Origin: an uncultured bacterium | Lineage (GTDB): Bacteria > Margulisbacteria > Marinamargulisbacteria > SXXA01 | Length of the DNA stretch: 39,207 bases | NCBI GenBank assembly: GCA_903864835.1 | Contig: CAIPHK010000019.1 | Span: 1-39,207 of the forward strand | Direction of reading: 5' to 3' | Shown: piece by piece, positions 28,029 to 36,421 of the stretch | Layout: every line of letters begins with the position of its first letter | Position numbering within the stretch: the stretch's first letter is position 1 | The notes under the pieces: generated by a model | Databases searched by the model: none | Seen by the model: the letters and a program-made list of their open reading frames with translations, nothing else | Told to the model about the DNA's origin: nothing | Program-made: the position numbers and the translations under genes

Positions 28029-28802
28029 TTACTCCTTTCGACTATTTTGCATCAAATATTGCAACATGATCCCAGACGACACCGCTGCATTCAATGATTC
28101 AATTCCAGACCTCATCGGAATCACAAACCGGCTCGCTTGCCCCAGCGCCTGAAGCTCTGGCGTGACAATGCCGTGGCCCTCGGAGCCAATAACCACCACT
28201 GTAGGTACCCCCAGCGGTACATCGCTAAACATTTGATCACCATGGCTATCCAAAACGATCCACTGAGCGTGACCCCACACCCGTCTGGCCTCCGCCACAT
28301 CCCCGATAAATACGGGAATCTGGTACCAATTCCCCGCCATCGCCCGAATCGCTTCTGGGTGAAACGGATCACACGATTCCACCGAGAGCATCACAAAATC
28401 GGCACCAAACGCCACCGCATTGCGTACAATTGCCCCGACGTTTGATGGGCTTTGGAGATGGTCCAACACCACCGCCCGACGAAACCCCGACAAGGCCGCT
28501 AAAGACGGCACTTCCGGCCGAACCACCACCGCCATTACCGGTTCCGCATGGGCCAATCGCGAGATTTCTTTAAATAGCCCGCGAGACAACTGCCATCGGG
28601 GCCAATCTTCAAACTCGTCGATCTCATCCGTCATCACAACGGCTTCCACAGACCCCGGTTGGTCCCGCAACGTTTGCATCACAAAAGACCGCCCCTCCAC
28701 AATAAAGACTCCCGCCGCTCTCCGAAGCGCCGTATTGTGAGAAACCCCCTTCAGCCACTTAAACTTAGGATTGGCGCTACTGGTAATTTCCAGCACTGTC
28801 AT
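28029..28802 (-). CDS. TrmH/SpoU-family RNA 2'-O-methyltransferase
   Basis: 257 residues. An N-terminal substrate-binding domain (ITSSANPKFKWLKGVSHN...GVFIVEGRSFV) precedes a SPOUT knot domain with DHLQSPSNVGAIVRNA (motif 1), VVIGSEGHGI (motif 2) and IPMRSGIESLNAAVSSGIML (motif 3). These bind SAM in the trefoil knot. Members modify tRNA or 23S rRNA; this 'RlmB/TsnR-like' layout does not settle the target. ATG 28802 overlaps the ispF stop as ATGA. Confidence 0.93.
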   Translation of the reverse strand: MTVLEITSSANPKFKWLKGVSHNTALRRAAGVFIVEGRSFVMQTLRDQPGSVEAVVMTDEIDEFEDWPRWQLSRGLFKEISRLAHAEPVMAVVVRPEVPSLAALSGFRRAVVLDHLQSPSNVGAIVRNAVAFGADFVMLSVESCDPFHPEAIRAMAGNWYQIPVFIGDVAEARRVWGHAQWIVLDSHGDQMFSDVPLGVPTVVVIGSEGHGIVTPELQALGQASRFVIPMRSGIESLNAAVSSGIMLQYLMQNSRKE

Positions 28803-29281
28803 ACGCGATAAATAATGGCGACCGCGTGGGCGGAGATGCCTTCTTCCCGACCTTCAAAGCCCAACGTTTCAGTGGTCGTCGCCTTGATCGATACCTGGCT
28901 TACATCCCCCCCCAGAACTCCCGCCACAGTCGTGATCATCGCCTCTCGATAGGGCATTATCTTTGGCTTTTGAGCCACTACAACGACATCCACGTTCCCT
29001 AACTCGTAGCCCGTCGCCCGAACGCGTGCCATCACAATCTCCAATAATCGGATACTCGCAATTCCCTTGTATTGAGGATCCGAATCAGGAAACAACAACC
29101 CAATTGATCCTAAATTGGCCGCCCCGATCAAGGCATCGATGATTACATGGACGACTACATCCGCATCACTATGGCCCAACAATCCCGTGGAATGGGGGAT
29201 GGTCACACCCCCAAGAACCAAGCGCCGATCGGCCACTAATCGATGGGCATCATATCCCATCCCAACTCTAAACGGAGGCAT
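28799..29281 (-). CDS. ispF: 2-C-methyl-D-erythritol 2,4-cyclodiphosphate synthase
   Basis: Fifth step of the MEP isoprenoid pathway. 160 residues. Zinc-binding DAH in FRVGMGYDAHRL, then GGVTIPHSTGLLGHSDADVVVH, DALIGAANLGSIGLLFPDSD, and the C-terminal KATTTETLGFEGREEGISAHAVA. I prefer ATG 29281, which overlaps the upstream stop as TGATG; an ATG two codons upstream (29287) is equally in frame. It implies isoprenoids are made by the MEP route. Confidence 0.96.
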   Translation of the reverse strand: MPPFRVGMGYDAHRLVADRRLVLGGVTIPHSTGLLGHSDADVVVHVIIDALIGAANLGSIGLLFPDSDPQYKGIASIRLLEIVMARVRATGYELGNVDVVVVAQKPKIMPYREAMITTVAGVLGGDVSQVSIKATTTETLGFEGREEGISAHAVAIIYRV

Positions 29282-29817
29282 CACCATGACATCATCCCAA
29301 ACGATATTATTAAAAACAAAATCCCCGCCACCACGGCACAAAATGGGGCCAAATAAAGCAAGGTCGCCCGCACCCATGTCACGGCGTATAGCTTTTTAAG
29401 TGTCATAATTTGCAAGACGAACCAAGCCAACTGGCACAGCCCCGCAAGCATCCCCGTCAACGGGGCGACCACAGGAAAGGTCAAGGAAATTGAAGTCAAC
29501 GGAAGCACTAGAGCCAACGGAAACTGGGCCATGCCCAACCAGGAAAATAGAACCAACCGAGGCGTCGTGTGCCCAAACAATTGCGCGATAAACTCAATAA
29601 ATGCCGTCTGAATGGCCCATACCAACACGGCTGCCACAAAATAAAATAGTACGACACCCACCGGTGCTCCCCCCATGGAGCCAAACCCCAATTGCCCCTG
29701 AGTCGCCGTCGAGACCGCCGCCAAAAATACCACTAAGGCCGCCGCATCCACCGGCGCGAAAGCTCGCGAGATGGTTGAAAATGGATCCGTTATATATCGA
29801 TAAATAACCGATAACAT
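29281..29817 (-). CDS. Yip1-family membrane protein
   Basis: 178 residues with about five hydrophobic segments. The pattern 'MLSVIYRYITDPFSTISRAF' followed by membrane helices and a polar turn QLFGHTTPRLVLFSWLGMAQ fits the bacterial YIP1 domain family (PF04893-like), whose role is unknown. Both ends overlap neighbours: TAATG with sppA upstream and TGATG with ispF downstream, so it is part of a coupled operon. Confidence 0.75.
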   Translation of the reverse strand: MLSVIYRYITDPFSTISRAFAPVDAAALVVFLAAVSTATQGQLGFGSMGGAPVGVVLFYFVAAVLVWAIQTAFIEFIAQLFGHTTPRLVLFSWLGMAQFPLALVLPLTSISLTFPVVAPLTGMLAGLCQLAWFVLQIMTLKKLYAVTWVRATLLYLAPFCAVVAGILFLIISFGMMSW

Positions 29818-30725
29818 TATTGAATTTTGGGCGTAGACACCAATTGCAAGTCAGGCATCAACGCTCGAACTTCAGATCCGATATACTGCTGTAACCACTC
29901 TTGCATTGATGATTCCGATTTTCGGATCACCTCCGCATCATCCCCCAGTTTGGTTTTACGCTTCGCAATATCAATGGCATCCGATAGCCCGCCCAGCTCA
30001 TCGATCAACCCAAGAGTGACGGCTTGTCGGCCACTAAACACTTGGCCTTGGGCCATTTCTTTAGCCGACGCGGTCGGAATCCCACGCTCTAAAATAAGTA
30101 CCGAAATAAATTGGGAATGAATATCATTCAACATCGACTGCATCAGGGCTTTTTCTTCGGTCGTCACCGACCGCCAGCTATTAAACATATCTTTATATTT
30201 TCCGCTTTTGACGGTCCTCATCCCAATTCCATAGCGTTGCGGCACCTGTTGGAAATCAGGCCCCGACATAATGACCCCAATACTCCCCACCATACTCCCT
30301 GGATTTGCGAGAATGACATCGCCCGCCAACGCCACCCAGTACGCACCAGAGGCACCGAGGTCGGCCACCGAAACAATGACCGGCTTGTGGGTTTTAGCCT
30401 TAAATCGTTTGAGTTCTTGATAAATTTCTTGAGAGGCCCCCACGGTCCCACCCGGACTATTAATCCGAATGATCAACGCTTTCACTCGATCGTCATCCCG
30501 ATGGGTATGAATTTGATCGAGGATCGAATTTAACCCTCCGGGCGCAAACATTCCCCCATTACCCGCATCGATCGGCCCTGAAATTTCAATCAATCCGATC
30601 GCCGGGGTCTTCCATAGTGGACGCGCCAAGCTATCCGAGTGGCGGGCCCCCGACCACAACACAGAAACCGCACTAATCCCAAATAAACAAAGTAGCGCTG
30701 CGACGATGACTGTTTCCCGTTTCAT
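29817..30725 (-). CDS. sppA: Signal peptide peptidase SppA (short form)
   Basis: 302 residues from ATG 30725; the first nine codons of the longer open frame are not needed. An N-terminal membrane anchor (VIVAALLCLFGISAVSVLW) precedes one S49 peptidase domain. INSPGGTVGASQEIYQ and ADLGASGAYWVALAGD hold the catalytic Ser; TVKSGKYKDMFNSWR holds the general-base Lys. FSGRQAVTLGLIDELGGLSDA is a family hallmark. It cleaves remnant signal peptides in the inner membrane. Leads the sppA-Yip1-ispF-trmH operon. Confidence 0.94.
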   Translation of the reverse strand: MKRETVIVAALLCLFGISAVSVLWSGARHSDSLARPLWKTPAIGLIEISGPIDAGNGGMFAPGGLNSILDQIHTHRDDDRVKALIIRINSPGGTVGASQEIYQELKRFKAKTHKPVIVSVADLGASGAYWVALAGDVILANPGSMVGSIGVIMSGPDFQQVPQRYGIGMRTVKSGKYKDMFNSWRSVTTEEKALMQSMLNDIHSQFISVLILERGIPTASAKEMAQGQVFSGRQAVTLGLIDELGGLSDAIDIAKRKTKLGDDAEVIRKSESSMQEWLQQYIGSEVRALMPDLQLVSTPKIQ

Positions 30726-30770
30726 AAGTAGGCTGAGTATATCAGAGTCCACTTTATATTTTGAAATTAA

Positions 30771-30868
30771 AAGTAATTTTTACCCGATAACCCAAATAGT
30801 GAACGTCTCCAGAAGGAAAAAGTAATTTTTACCCGATAACCCAAATAGTGAACGTCTCCAGAAGGAAA
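30771..30868. repeat. Exact 49-bp tandem duplication in the divergent leader region
   Basis: Copies 30771-30819 and 30820-30868 are identical. The unit begins AAGTAATTTTTACCCGATAA and ends AGAAGGAAA. It lies between divergent sppA and the 30875 gene. The distal copy supplies the Shine-Dalgarno site for the latter; the other copy repeats that site 49 bases upstream, followed by a stop. Such duplications arise by slippage and could change promoter or leader strength. Confidence 0.95.
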
Positions 30869-30874
30869 TTGAAC

Positions 30875-31909
30875 ATGATGAGCCACCGACGAATCGCAAC
30901 GCCATCCCCCAGCTCTCCCCACCTACAAATGGCGATCGTAGTACTCGCCTTTGCGATTCTCTCCGGCATTTTTATTGGGGCACTCCACTATGACCGATTG
31001 CCAATATCCCTAACCCAATCCATCGAATCAGACTGGAAACAAATCACTAAACGCGCGATTACTCCATCCGATTTCAAGCTACTAAATTCAACTGCACCAT
31101 TTGAACCCGGCGGTCTTATAGATGTGGCATCAAGACTCAAAGCCATTGCGTCATTGTCCCAAACCACATCTGCCAGCGTTTTAAGTGACTACGAACTCAC
31201 CTCGGTCCTGTTGGGCTTCCGTACTCATGCCATTTTTACTGACCAGAAGGACTATCCATTTTACTCCGATGTAATTGAACAAGCTCAAAACGGATCGTCC
31301 CTCCCGGTGGGTATTGCAAAAACAGTTCTTTCAGACGGCACCCCGCTATGGTCCGTTTATAATACGGATGCCGCCCGTCGAATGTCCCCACCTATTGACG
31401 ATTACCCCAGTCACTTCCAGTCGTTGGAACACAGTGGGCTGTCTCAGCGTGAGCATTTTTTGGGGCAAGGCTTTGGCATAGATGACGTCAACACCAATTT
31501 ATACGTTGCATTCCGTCACTCTTGGAGTCTCAAAGCGGTGGTAATTAGCGAATCCTTATTTTCGGGACTTGATCTCAAGGGATCCGATATTATTAATGAA
31601 TTAATACTCCATAACCGATTCGAAAGGATCTCGCTGATGGACAAGCAATGTGTGATTCTTCCGGAAAGAAAAGATCTACATACCCCCCACCGGTGGAAAC
31701 TCAATCTAACGCCCGAGACCCACTCAAAAATCGCCCAACGTCTCGATGAGTGGATTACAAAAATGCGACACGACTTTGGCAACCGAGACAGCTTTCTAAG
31801 TAGCATTAAAAAAACATACAGTGGGCATTTGCTGCGGCGCTGTTTTTTGCCGTGCCCGGAGAGCCAATTGACGGCATGGCAACCCATTATGGAACGTCTA
31901 TTTCCTTAA
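30875..31909 (+). CDS. Unrecognised membrane-anchored protein
   Basis: 344 residues from ATG 30875, which has AGAAGGAA seven bases upstream; a frame back to 30848 runs through the tandem duplication and is unlikely to be used. One N-terminal membrane helix (MAIVVLAFAILSGIFIGAL) follows a basic Ser/Pro-rich head, so most of the protein would lie outside the inner membrane. The remainder has mixed helices and strands and no motif I recognise. Four of its cysteines are absent until the C-terminal third (KQCVILP; RRCFLPCPE). It is followed after 27 bases by the YkgJ-like gene. Confidence 0.7.
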   Translation: MMSHRRIATPSPSSPHLQMAIVVLAFAILSGIFIGALHYDRLPISLTQSIESDWKQITKRAITPSDFKLLNSTAPFEPGGLIDVASRLKAIASLSQTTSASVLSDYELTSVLLGFRTHAIFTDQKDYPFYSDVIEQAQNGSSLPVGIAKTVLSDGTPLWSVYNTDAARRMSPPIDDYPSHFQSLEHSGLSQREHFLGQGFGIDDVNTNLYVAFRHSWSLKAVVISESLFSGLDLKGSDIINELILHNRFERISLMDKQCVILPERKDLHTPHRWKLNLTPETHSKIAQRLDEWITKMRHDFGNRDSFLSSIKKTYSGHLLRRCFLPCPESQLTAWQPIMERLFP

Positions 31910-31936
31910 CCACCTCATCAGGTATGATCTGTACTG

Positions 31937-32374
31937 ATGGAACCCCACATCTCCCCCACTAAGCAATTACTCCGATGGATATTGAGGCAATTCCGAGATT
32001 TAGACGGATATCTCAGTACGTTTGCATCCAAATTATTCCCCACGGAATACCAGATCCAAGGCACCTGTAAAAAACGAGGCGTTTGTTGCCACCAAATCGC
32101 GATTCACCTCTCCAAAGGGTTTTGGCGAGTGCCCACATTAAGGAAATTATCCCGCAACTATTACGAACTCGTGTACAATTTTAGCCTTGTAAAAGAAGAG
32201 TCCGATATTCAAGTCCAAGTGTTTCGATGCAATTATATCCAACCGGACGGACAGTGTGGGATCTACACCCGACGCCCCCATATCTGCCGCAACTACCCTC
32301 AAGCCCGATATTTTGGTCGGCCGACATTTTTGCCAGGCTGCGGCTATTCCACCGTAAGGACGAAAGACACATGA
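31937..32374 (+). CDS. YkgJ-family cysteine cluster protein
   Basis: 145 residues. The conserved cysteine set is GTCKKRGVCCHQIAI, FRCNYIQPDGQCGIYTRRP and HICRNYPQA, the pattern of the CxxCxxCC zinc/iron-chelating YkgJ family (PF03692), plus LPGCGYS at the end. The family's biochemical role is unsettled; it is often near lipid A or cell-surface genes. The N-terminal helix (TKQLLRWILRQFRDLDGYL) is lineage-specific. Its stop overlaps the WecG/TagA start as ATGA. Confidence 0.85.
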   Translation: MEPHISPTKQLLRWILRQFRDLDGYLSTFASKLFPTEYQIQGTCKKRGVCCHQIAIHLSKGFWRVPTLRKLSRNYYELVYNFSLVKEESDIQVQVFRCNYIQPDGQCGIYTRRPHICRNYPQARYFGRPTFLPGCGYSTVRTKDT

Positions 32375-33084
32375 CCCATTCACTTCGAGATCTCCCCCTA
32401 TTTTCGGGGTCTTATTCCGACTTGGTTCAAGAAATTCAAGAGTACGTCCAAAATTCCGCCAATCCGCCGGCGCATTTGGTCACACTGAATCCAGAAATTT
32501 GGGTGGATTCGGTGTCCAATCCCATCCTAAACACCGCCATTCACTCTGCACGATGGATCACCGCCGACGGTGTCGGGATTGTCCTTGGCCAACGGTTACT
32601 CGGGATAACCCCCAGTCCTCGACGGACGGGATCGGACTTGACCCCCGAACTATTAAAAATACCGTCCCTCCGATTTTTTTTGATGGGAAGCACCCGTGAT
32701 GTCGTTGATGCCGCCATAAAATTCATCCAAACCCATTATCCCAATGCCATAATTGCAGGCCACCGGGACGGATTTTTTCCATTAACGGACTTACCCAAAA
32801 TCGCCGAAACCCTACGCCAATGTCACCCCGACATTATCCTGGTGGGGATGGGTTCCCCACGGCAAGACGTCGTCATCGCAGAATTAAAAAAATCAGTCTC
32901 CCATGGGGTATTTATCGGGGTCGGTGGCGTCATCGATATGTTGGCCGGCACCGTGAAACGATCCCCCAAATGGATGCAAACGATGGGAATTGAATGGCTC
33001 TGGCGATTGACGCTTCAGCCCCATCGCATTGCAAGATTGCTCAAAACGATCCCCCGGTTTATTCGAGTGATTTGGGGGAGTTAG
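32371..33084 (+). CDS. WecG/TagA/CpsF-family glycosyltransferase (GT26)
   Basis: 237 residues from ATG 32371, ATGA-coupled to the YkgJ-like gene; a frame back to 32227 is a shadow. GT26 landmarks are VTLNPEIWVDSV (residues 37-48), WITADGVGIVLGQRLLG with the catalytic-type Asp66, RRTGSDLTPELL, FFLMGS, HRDGFF, IILVGMGSPRQDVVIAE and GVGGVIDMLAGTVKRSPKWM. The C-terminal GIEWLWRLTLQPHRI matches the membrane-contacting tail of TagA. It transfers a hexosamine-type sugar to a lipid-linked acceptor for a surface polysaccharide, O-antigen or teichoic-type polymer. The downstream convergent gene's stop is only two bases away. Confidence 0.92.
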   Translation: MTHSLRDLPLFSGSYSDLVQEIQEYVQNSANPPAHLVTLNPEIWVDSVSNPILNTAIHSARWITADGVGIVLGQRLLGITPSPRRTGSDLTPELLKIPSLRFFLMGSTRDVVDAAIKFIQTHYPNAIIAGHRDGFFPLTDLPKIAETLRQCHPDIILVGMGSPRQDVVIAELKKSVSHGVFIGVGGVIDMLAGTVKRSPKWMQTMGIEWLWRLTLQPHRIARLLKTIPRFIRVIWGS

Positions 33085-33086
33085 AG

Positions 33087-34961
33087 TTAACTCGTCAAAC
33101 ACCCACCTGAGGGAGGCAACTCAGGACCTCTATCCCGAAGCGTATACGCAATTTTGTCGGTCAACCGATCGTATAACGAACACTCCTCCGCAATAAATCG
33201 ATTGAACTGAGTCACTTGCCGATGAAATTCCGGACTCCGCAATAACTCGCCCATTTTTTGAAACGCGGCTACGGGATCCGCTAGATAGGGCTCGGTCACC
33301 TGAATCATCGGAGCATTAAATCGATCCGCACTCTTGGACCGCTTCAGGGTCGCCCGAGCCGACACCTCAGAGTTAACAAGAACCTCAGCCCGGTCGCCTC
33401 CCACATCCACATACTTACTGACCGCTCGCCCTCGACTATTGGACACTTTCGCCGATCGATCAATCTCCCCCAGAGGCGCCGACGGCAACACATACATACC
33501 CTGCATTGCATCGAACACTTTGATATCAGAATATAGCACCGTCTGAATCAGGGATTCAGACAACTTAAAATAAAGCGCGAGCCCCGTATTTGTCGGATCA
33601 ATTTGTTCAGCAATGGGTAAGAGTTGTGCAAAAAAATGACGGTTGTCGTGGAGTACTTCAATCAACGGAATTTTATTGAGTTCAATATTTCTTGAGACCG
33701 ACATCAAGCCTGAACACCCCTGGATTGGAATCGCCGCATCACGAACGATCTCCATGTCATCTGCCGCCAACGGAAAGGGATCGATAATTCGAATGGTTTT
33801 CCCGTGATCTGAGATCACCAGTTCCTCCGTTTTGTCAGGCCGTACCATCACTACTTTTCCCACACCGAATTCCGCCAACAACGATTTATCAAGTAATGTC
33901 GGCACCCCTGGATTTCGGGGCTCCAAATACTTAATTAGCGTCCATGCCACTTGGGTCGCAATCGGTTTGGACGGATCCCATACCTTGGCCACAATATCGA
34001 TATCCCGAGAATCCTCCGACGATGCTGCAGCCAAAAAATACAACGACCGTTCAAATACGGTATCAATATGATGATAAATGAGACTCAGCATCCGGGTATC
34101 TGAATACGTCGACACAGCACTCTCTGGAGACTCTCCCAGAATCTGTGATTTGAGCCATTCATTTTTGAGCCCCAATAGCCGCTCAGGTGCCTGAGAAAAA
34201 CTATCCGTAATGGGACGGCCCAGCCCCGGGGTCACCGGTAATCCCAACCCATAACTGGTGGCACTCATCTCGGTTTGACGACTGAGATCCACATTGAATT
34301 TGTACTGTCCCTCGATAAATCCAGGTTCTTCCAATTGAAGATATTTTATATTTTGTTCGGAAAAAAATTGGGCCGCTCGAGTATTATCAAAATGCCCTTT
34401 TTTACCCGTCAGCTTTGCAGACAATTCCGTCGCGATCCCAGACTCCGTCATTTGACCTGCGCCAGGACCTGCCAAAATCATATCCGGCATTACAAAATCG
34501 CGGGGAAGTTCATCCAGTTCAAGAATCGTGATACCTGCCGCAATGTCCGACCCCCGAATCTTATCAATGACGGCGGCATTCCGCCCTTTAAGACTCCCCT
34601 CTTTAACGATGATCGATATTGGGGTAACCCCACGATTCCGCAACTCCACGGCCAACTTCACTGCGCACATAATATCCCCGCCACCAGACACTGCGGTCGG
34701 CACAATTGCGACACCTCGGGGGAACGTCACCCCATATTTTTTTGCAGCCCCTTTTTCCATATCGTGATTCGCCAAAAAAGCATCATAAACGCCGCGTTTA
34801 TCTTCCGGAACCTCTGGGACTGGTTTCGTGAGTCTGCGTGGCGTGGAGGGGTCAATCGCAATATGCGAAATGGGGGGGGCCGGCGGTCTAAAACTCGATC
34901 GATTCGTATAATACAAAGCCGATGGAAATCCGGTACTCACTCGTTTGTGCTGCTGCGTCAT
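33087..34961 (-). CDS. Unrecognised large protein, possible GT-B-like fold, with basic N-terminal extension
   Basis: 624 residues from ATG 34961, fixed by GGGAGGGA eight bases upstream. Residues 1-36 contain four basic and no acidic residues (MTQQHKRVSTGFPSALYY...). A Rossmann-like segment follows: GVAIVPTAVSGGGDIMCAVK, LAVELRNRGVTPISIIV, PDMILAGPGAGQMTES. In the second half, RIIDPFPLAADDMEIVRDAA, IPIQGCSGLMSVSRNIELNK and a segment with HDNRHFFAQLL resemble the C-terminal nucleotide-sugar side of GT-B glycosyltransferases such as EarP. This is analogy, not a family assignment. The last ~120 residues are charged and helical, ending PSGGCLTS. Downstream member of the racemase-like cassette. Confidence 0.6.
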   Translation of the reverse strand: MTQQHKRVSTGFPSALYYTNRSSFRPPAPPISHIAIDPSTPRRLTKPVPEVPEDKRGVYDAFLANHDMEKGAAKKYGVTFPRGVAIVPTAVSGGGDIMCAVKLAVELRNRGVTPISIIVKEGSLKGRNAAVIDKIRGSDIAAGITILELDELPRDFVMPDMILAGPGAGQMTESGIATELSAKLTGKKGHFDNTRAAQFFSEQNIKYLQLEEPGFIEGQYKFNVDLSRQTEMSATSYGLGLPVTPGLGRPITDSFSQAPERLLGLKNEWLKSQILGESPESAVSTYSDTRMLSLIYHHIDTVFERSLYFLAAASSEDSRDIDIVAKVWDPSKPIATQVAWTLIKYLEPRNPGVPTLLDKSLLAEFGVGKVVMVRPDKTEELVISDHGKTIRIIDPFPLAADDMEIVRDAAIPIQGCSGLMSVSRNIELNKIPLIEVLHDNRHFFAQLLPIAEQIDPTNTGLALYFKLSESLIQTVLYSDIKVFDAMQGMYVLPSAPLGEIDRSAKVSNSRGRAVSKYVDVGGDRAEVLVNSEVSARATLKRSKSADRFNAPMIQVTEPYLADPVAAFQKMGELLRSPEFHRQVTQFNRFIAEECSLYDRLTDKIAYTLRDRGPELPPSGGCLTS

Positions 34962-35049
34962 TGTATTGTCCCTCCCAAAAAACTGGTTCCCCGTCTTAAA
35001 TACCCTGAATAACGGAATTAAAACCACCCCGCTGCCAATTCGCATTATT

Positions 35050-36336
35050 TTACAGTCGGAATGGGGGGATTTTAAAAAATTCGATCAATTTGGCCATCTG
35101 CGGATTAAATGAATTGCACAAATTTTGGACACGCAAGAACGAATTAACACCCGGGTCGTAGTCATTTGCAGTCGTCCAGGACGACATCGTGATTCGAACC
35201 TGGTTAATCGACAGCGGAGCCTCCCGTGGGTCAATCCGACCCAATGCAATATCTTGGGTGATAATCGGAAGAACCGACGACTCGGCCACCGCCGCCGCCT
35301 GTCCAATGACCTCAATCCCTGGCAACTGCATTTCGTGCAAGATATCGATAATTTCGGATTTTAATAACGGGTATTCGGTACAGGCCAGTCCCAATACCGA
35401 CATTCTACGGATTTCCTCGAGTGGCGACTGTTTAAAAAAGCCCGCCAGGTTGTCATGAAGACCCGCTTTGCGCACGGCACCCGTCACGTGCATGCCCTCA
35501 GTATTCTCAACTAAAAGATTCCAATCGTTATGACAATACACATGAACAAATAGGACCGGAGTCGCAATGTCGTGATTGGCCACGGCCGCCAACACACGGA
35601 GTTCGTCGTCGCTTCCGCGTGCAAGAGAATTACCCCCACGATATACCTGCGGCCCTGGGAACCGAGAATCACGATTCACTACAACCGTAATACTGTCGAT
35701 TCCCGACGATCCCAGATCTGCTGCGTGAAATTTAGCCAACGCCTCTGGGTACTGATGACTCGCAGTAGTCGTCGGTGTACCCAGAATCCCAATCCGCTTT
35801 TCAAGTGTCCCTCCGACCGACACAAATTGGGCTTTCGAATACAGATGAGTCGCGGTCGGTCGCACCAAACTCACGACATTTTTTCCTGGCAATACTTTAT
35901 CGGCCCATTCTTTCATAGACCGGTCGTAAAACACCGACGCGGCATTCCCAAGCACAATGATGTTACAGCCTTTTTGTTTGCCCAGATATTTGATCGCGCT
36001 CTTGGTCAGCGACTGAAACGAGTCGGTCGGTAGCGACACGTACGAGTTGGCCGAATCGCCTACTTGAACGAACGAAAAACTGACCTGATTTTTGGTAGAC
36101 AGTGCCAGCAGTGGGTTGGTGAGTTTTTGGACCATCCGCATCATAAACAATGCACTCCCCGCTCCGGGGCCAGCCACTCCAATTTTATACTCCATATCCG
36201 CTGATTTGCGGAACTGCAACTCTGATGACCGCCGCTTCAAGGGCCCAGTACGGAGGGACGCGCGCGCCGCGCCAATTGGCAGCCGATTAACCAATAATGG
36301 GGTAGTACTGAAAAAAGATCGAGAAACTGAATACAT
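35050..36336 (-). CDS. Glutamate/aspartate racemase-like paralogue lacking the first catalytic Cys
   Basis: 428 residues; ATG 36336 has TAGGAG upstream. Residues 1-38 hold seven basic and no acidic residues (MYSVSRSFFSTTPLLVNRLP...), like a mitochondrial presequence. The body (residues 49-400) aligns with the gene at 36422-37876: VGGTLEKRIGILGTPTTTAS, VLFVHVYCHNDW and LGLACTEYPLLK correspond segment by segment. The active site is altered: the VDSGAGG motif is VAGPGAG (54-60), CNTAS is GNAAS (130-134), and CTHYP is CTEYP (Cys319 kept, His to Glu). Racemisation is therefore unlikely; it may be a regulatory or binding partner of its neighbour. 85 bases separate the two genes. Confidence 0.75.
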   Translation of the reverse strand: MYSVSRSFFSTTPLLVNRLPIGAARASLRTGPLKRRSSELQFRKSADMEYKIGVAGPGAGSALFMMRMVQKLTNPLLALSTKNQVSFSFVQVGDSANSYVSLPTDSFQSLTKSAIKYLGKQKGCNIIVLGNAASVFYDRSMKEWADKVLPGKNVVSLVRPTATHLYSKAQFVSVGGTLEKRIGILGTPTTTASHQYPEALAKFHAADLGSSGIDSITVVVNRDSRFPGPQVYRGGNSLARGSDDELRVLAAVANHDIATPVLFVHVYCHNDWNLLVENTEGMHVTGAVRKAGLHDNLAGFFKQSPLEEIRRMSVLGLACTEYPLLKSEIIDILHEMQLPGIEVIGQAAAVAESSVLPIITQDIALGRIDPREAPLSINQVRITMSSWTTANDYDPGVNSFLRVQNLCNSFNPQMAKLIEFFKIPPFRL

Positions 36337-36355
36337 TGTAAGGGCTCCTAATTTA

Positions 36356-36394
36356 GGAAAGAATTATTTTTAAACGGGCCAGTAATTTCTTTCC
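36356..36394. repeat. 8-bp inverted repeat between the racemase-like genes
   Basis: GGAAAGAA (36356-36363) and TTCTTTCC (36387-36394), separated by 23 bases, in the 85-base gap. It could form a weak hairpin or bind a dimeric regulator. With no T-run, termination is not convincing. Confidence 0.4.
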
Positions 36395-36421
36395 ATTCTA
36401 ATTGATAAATCAACAATTTTT

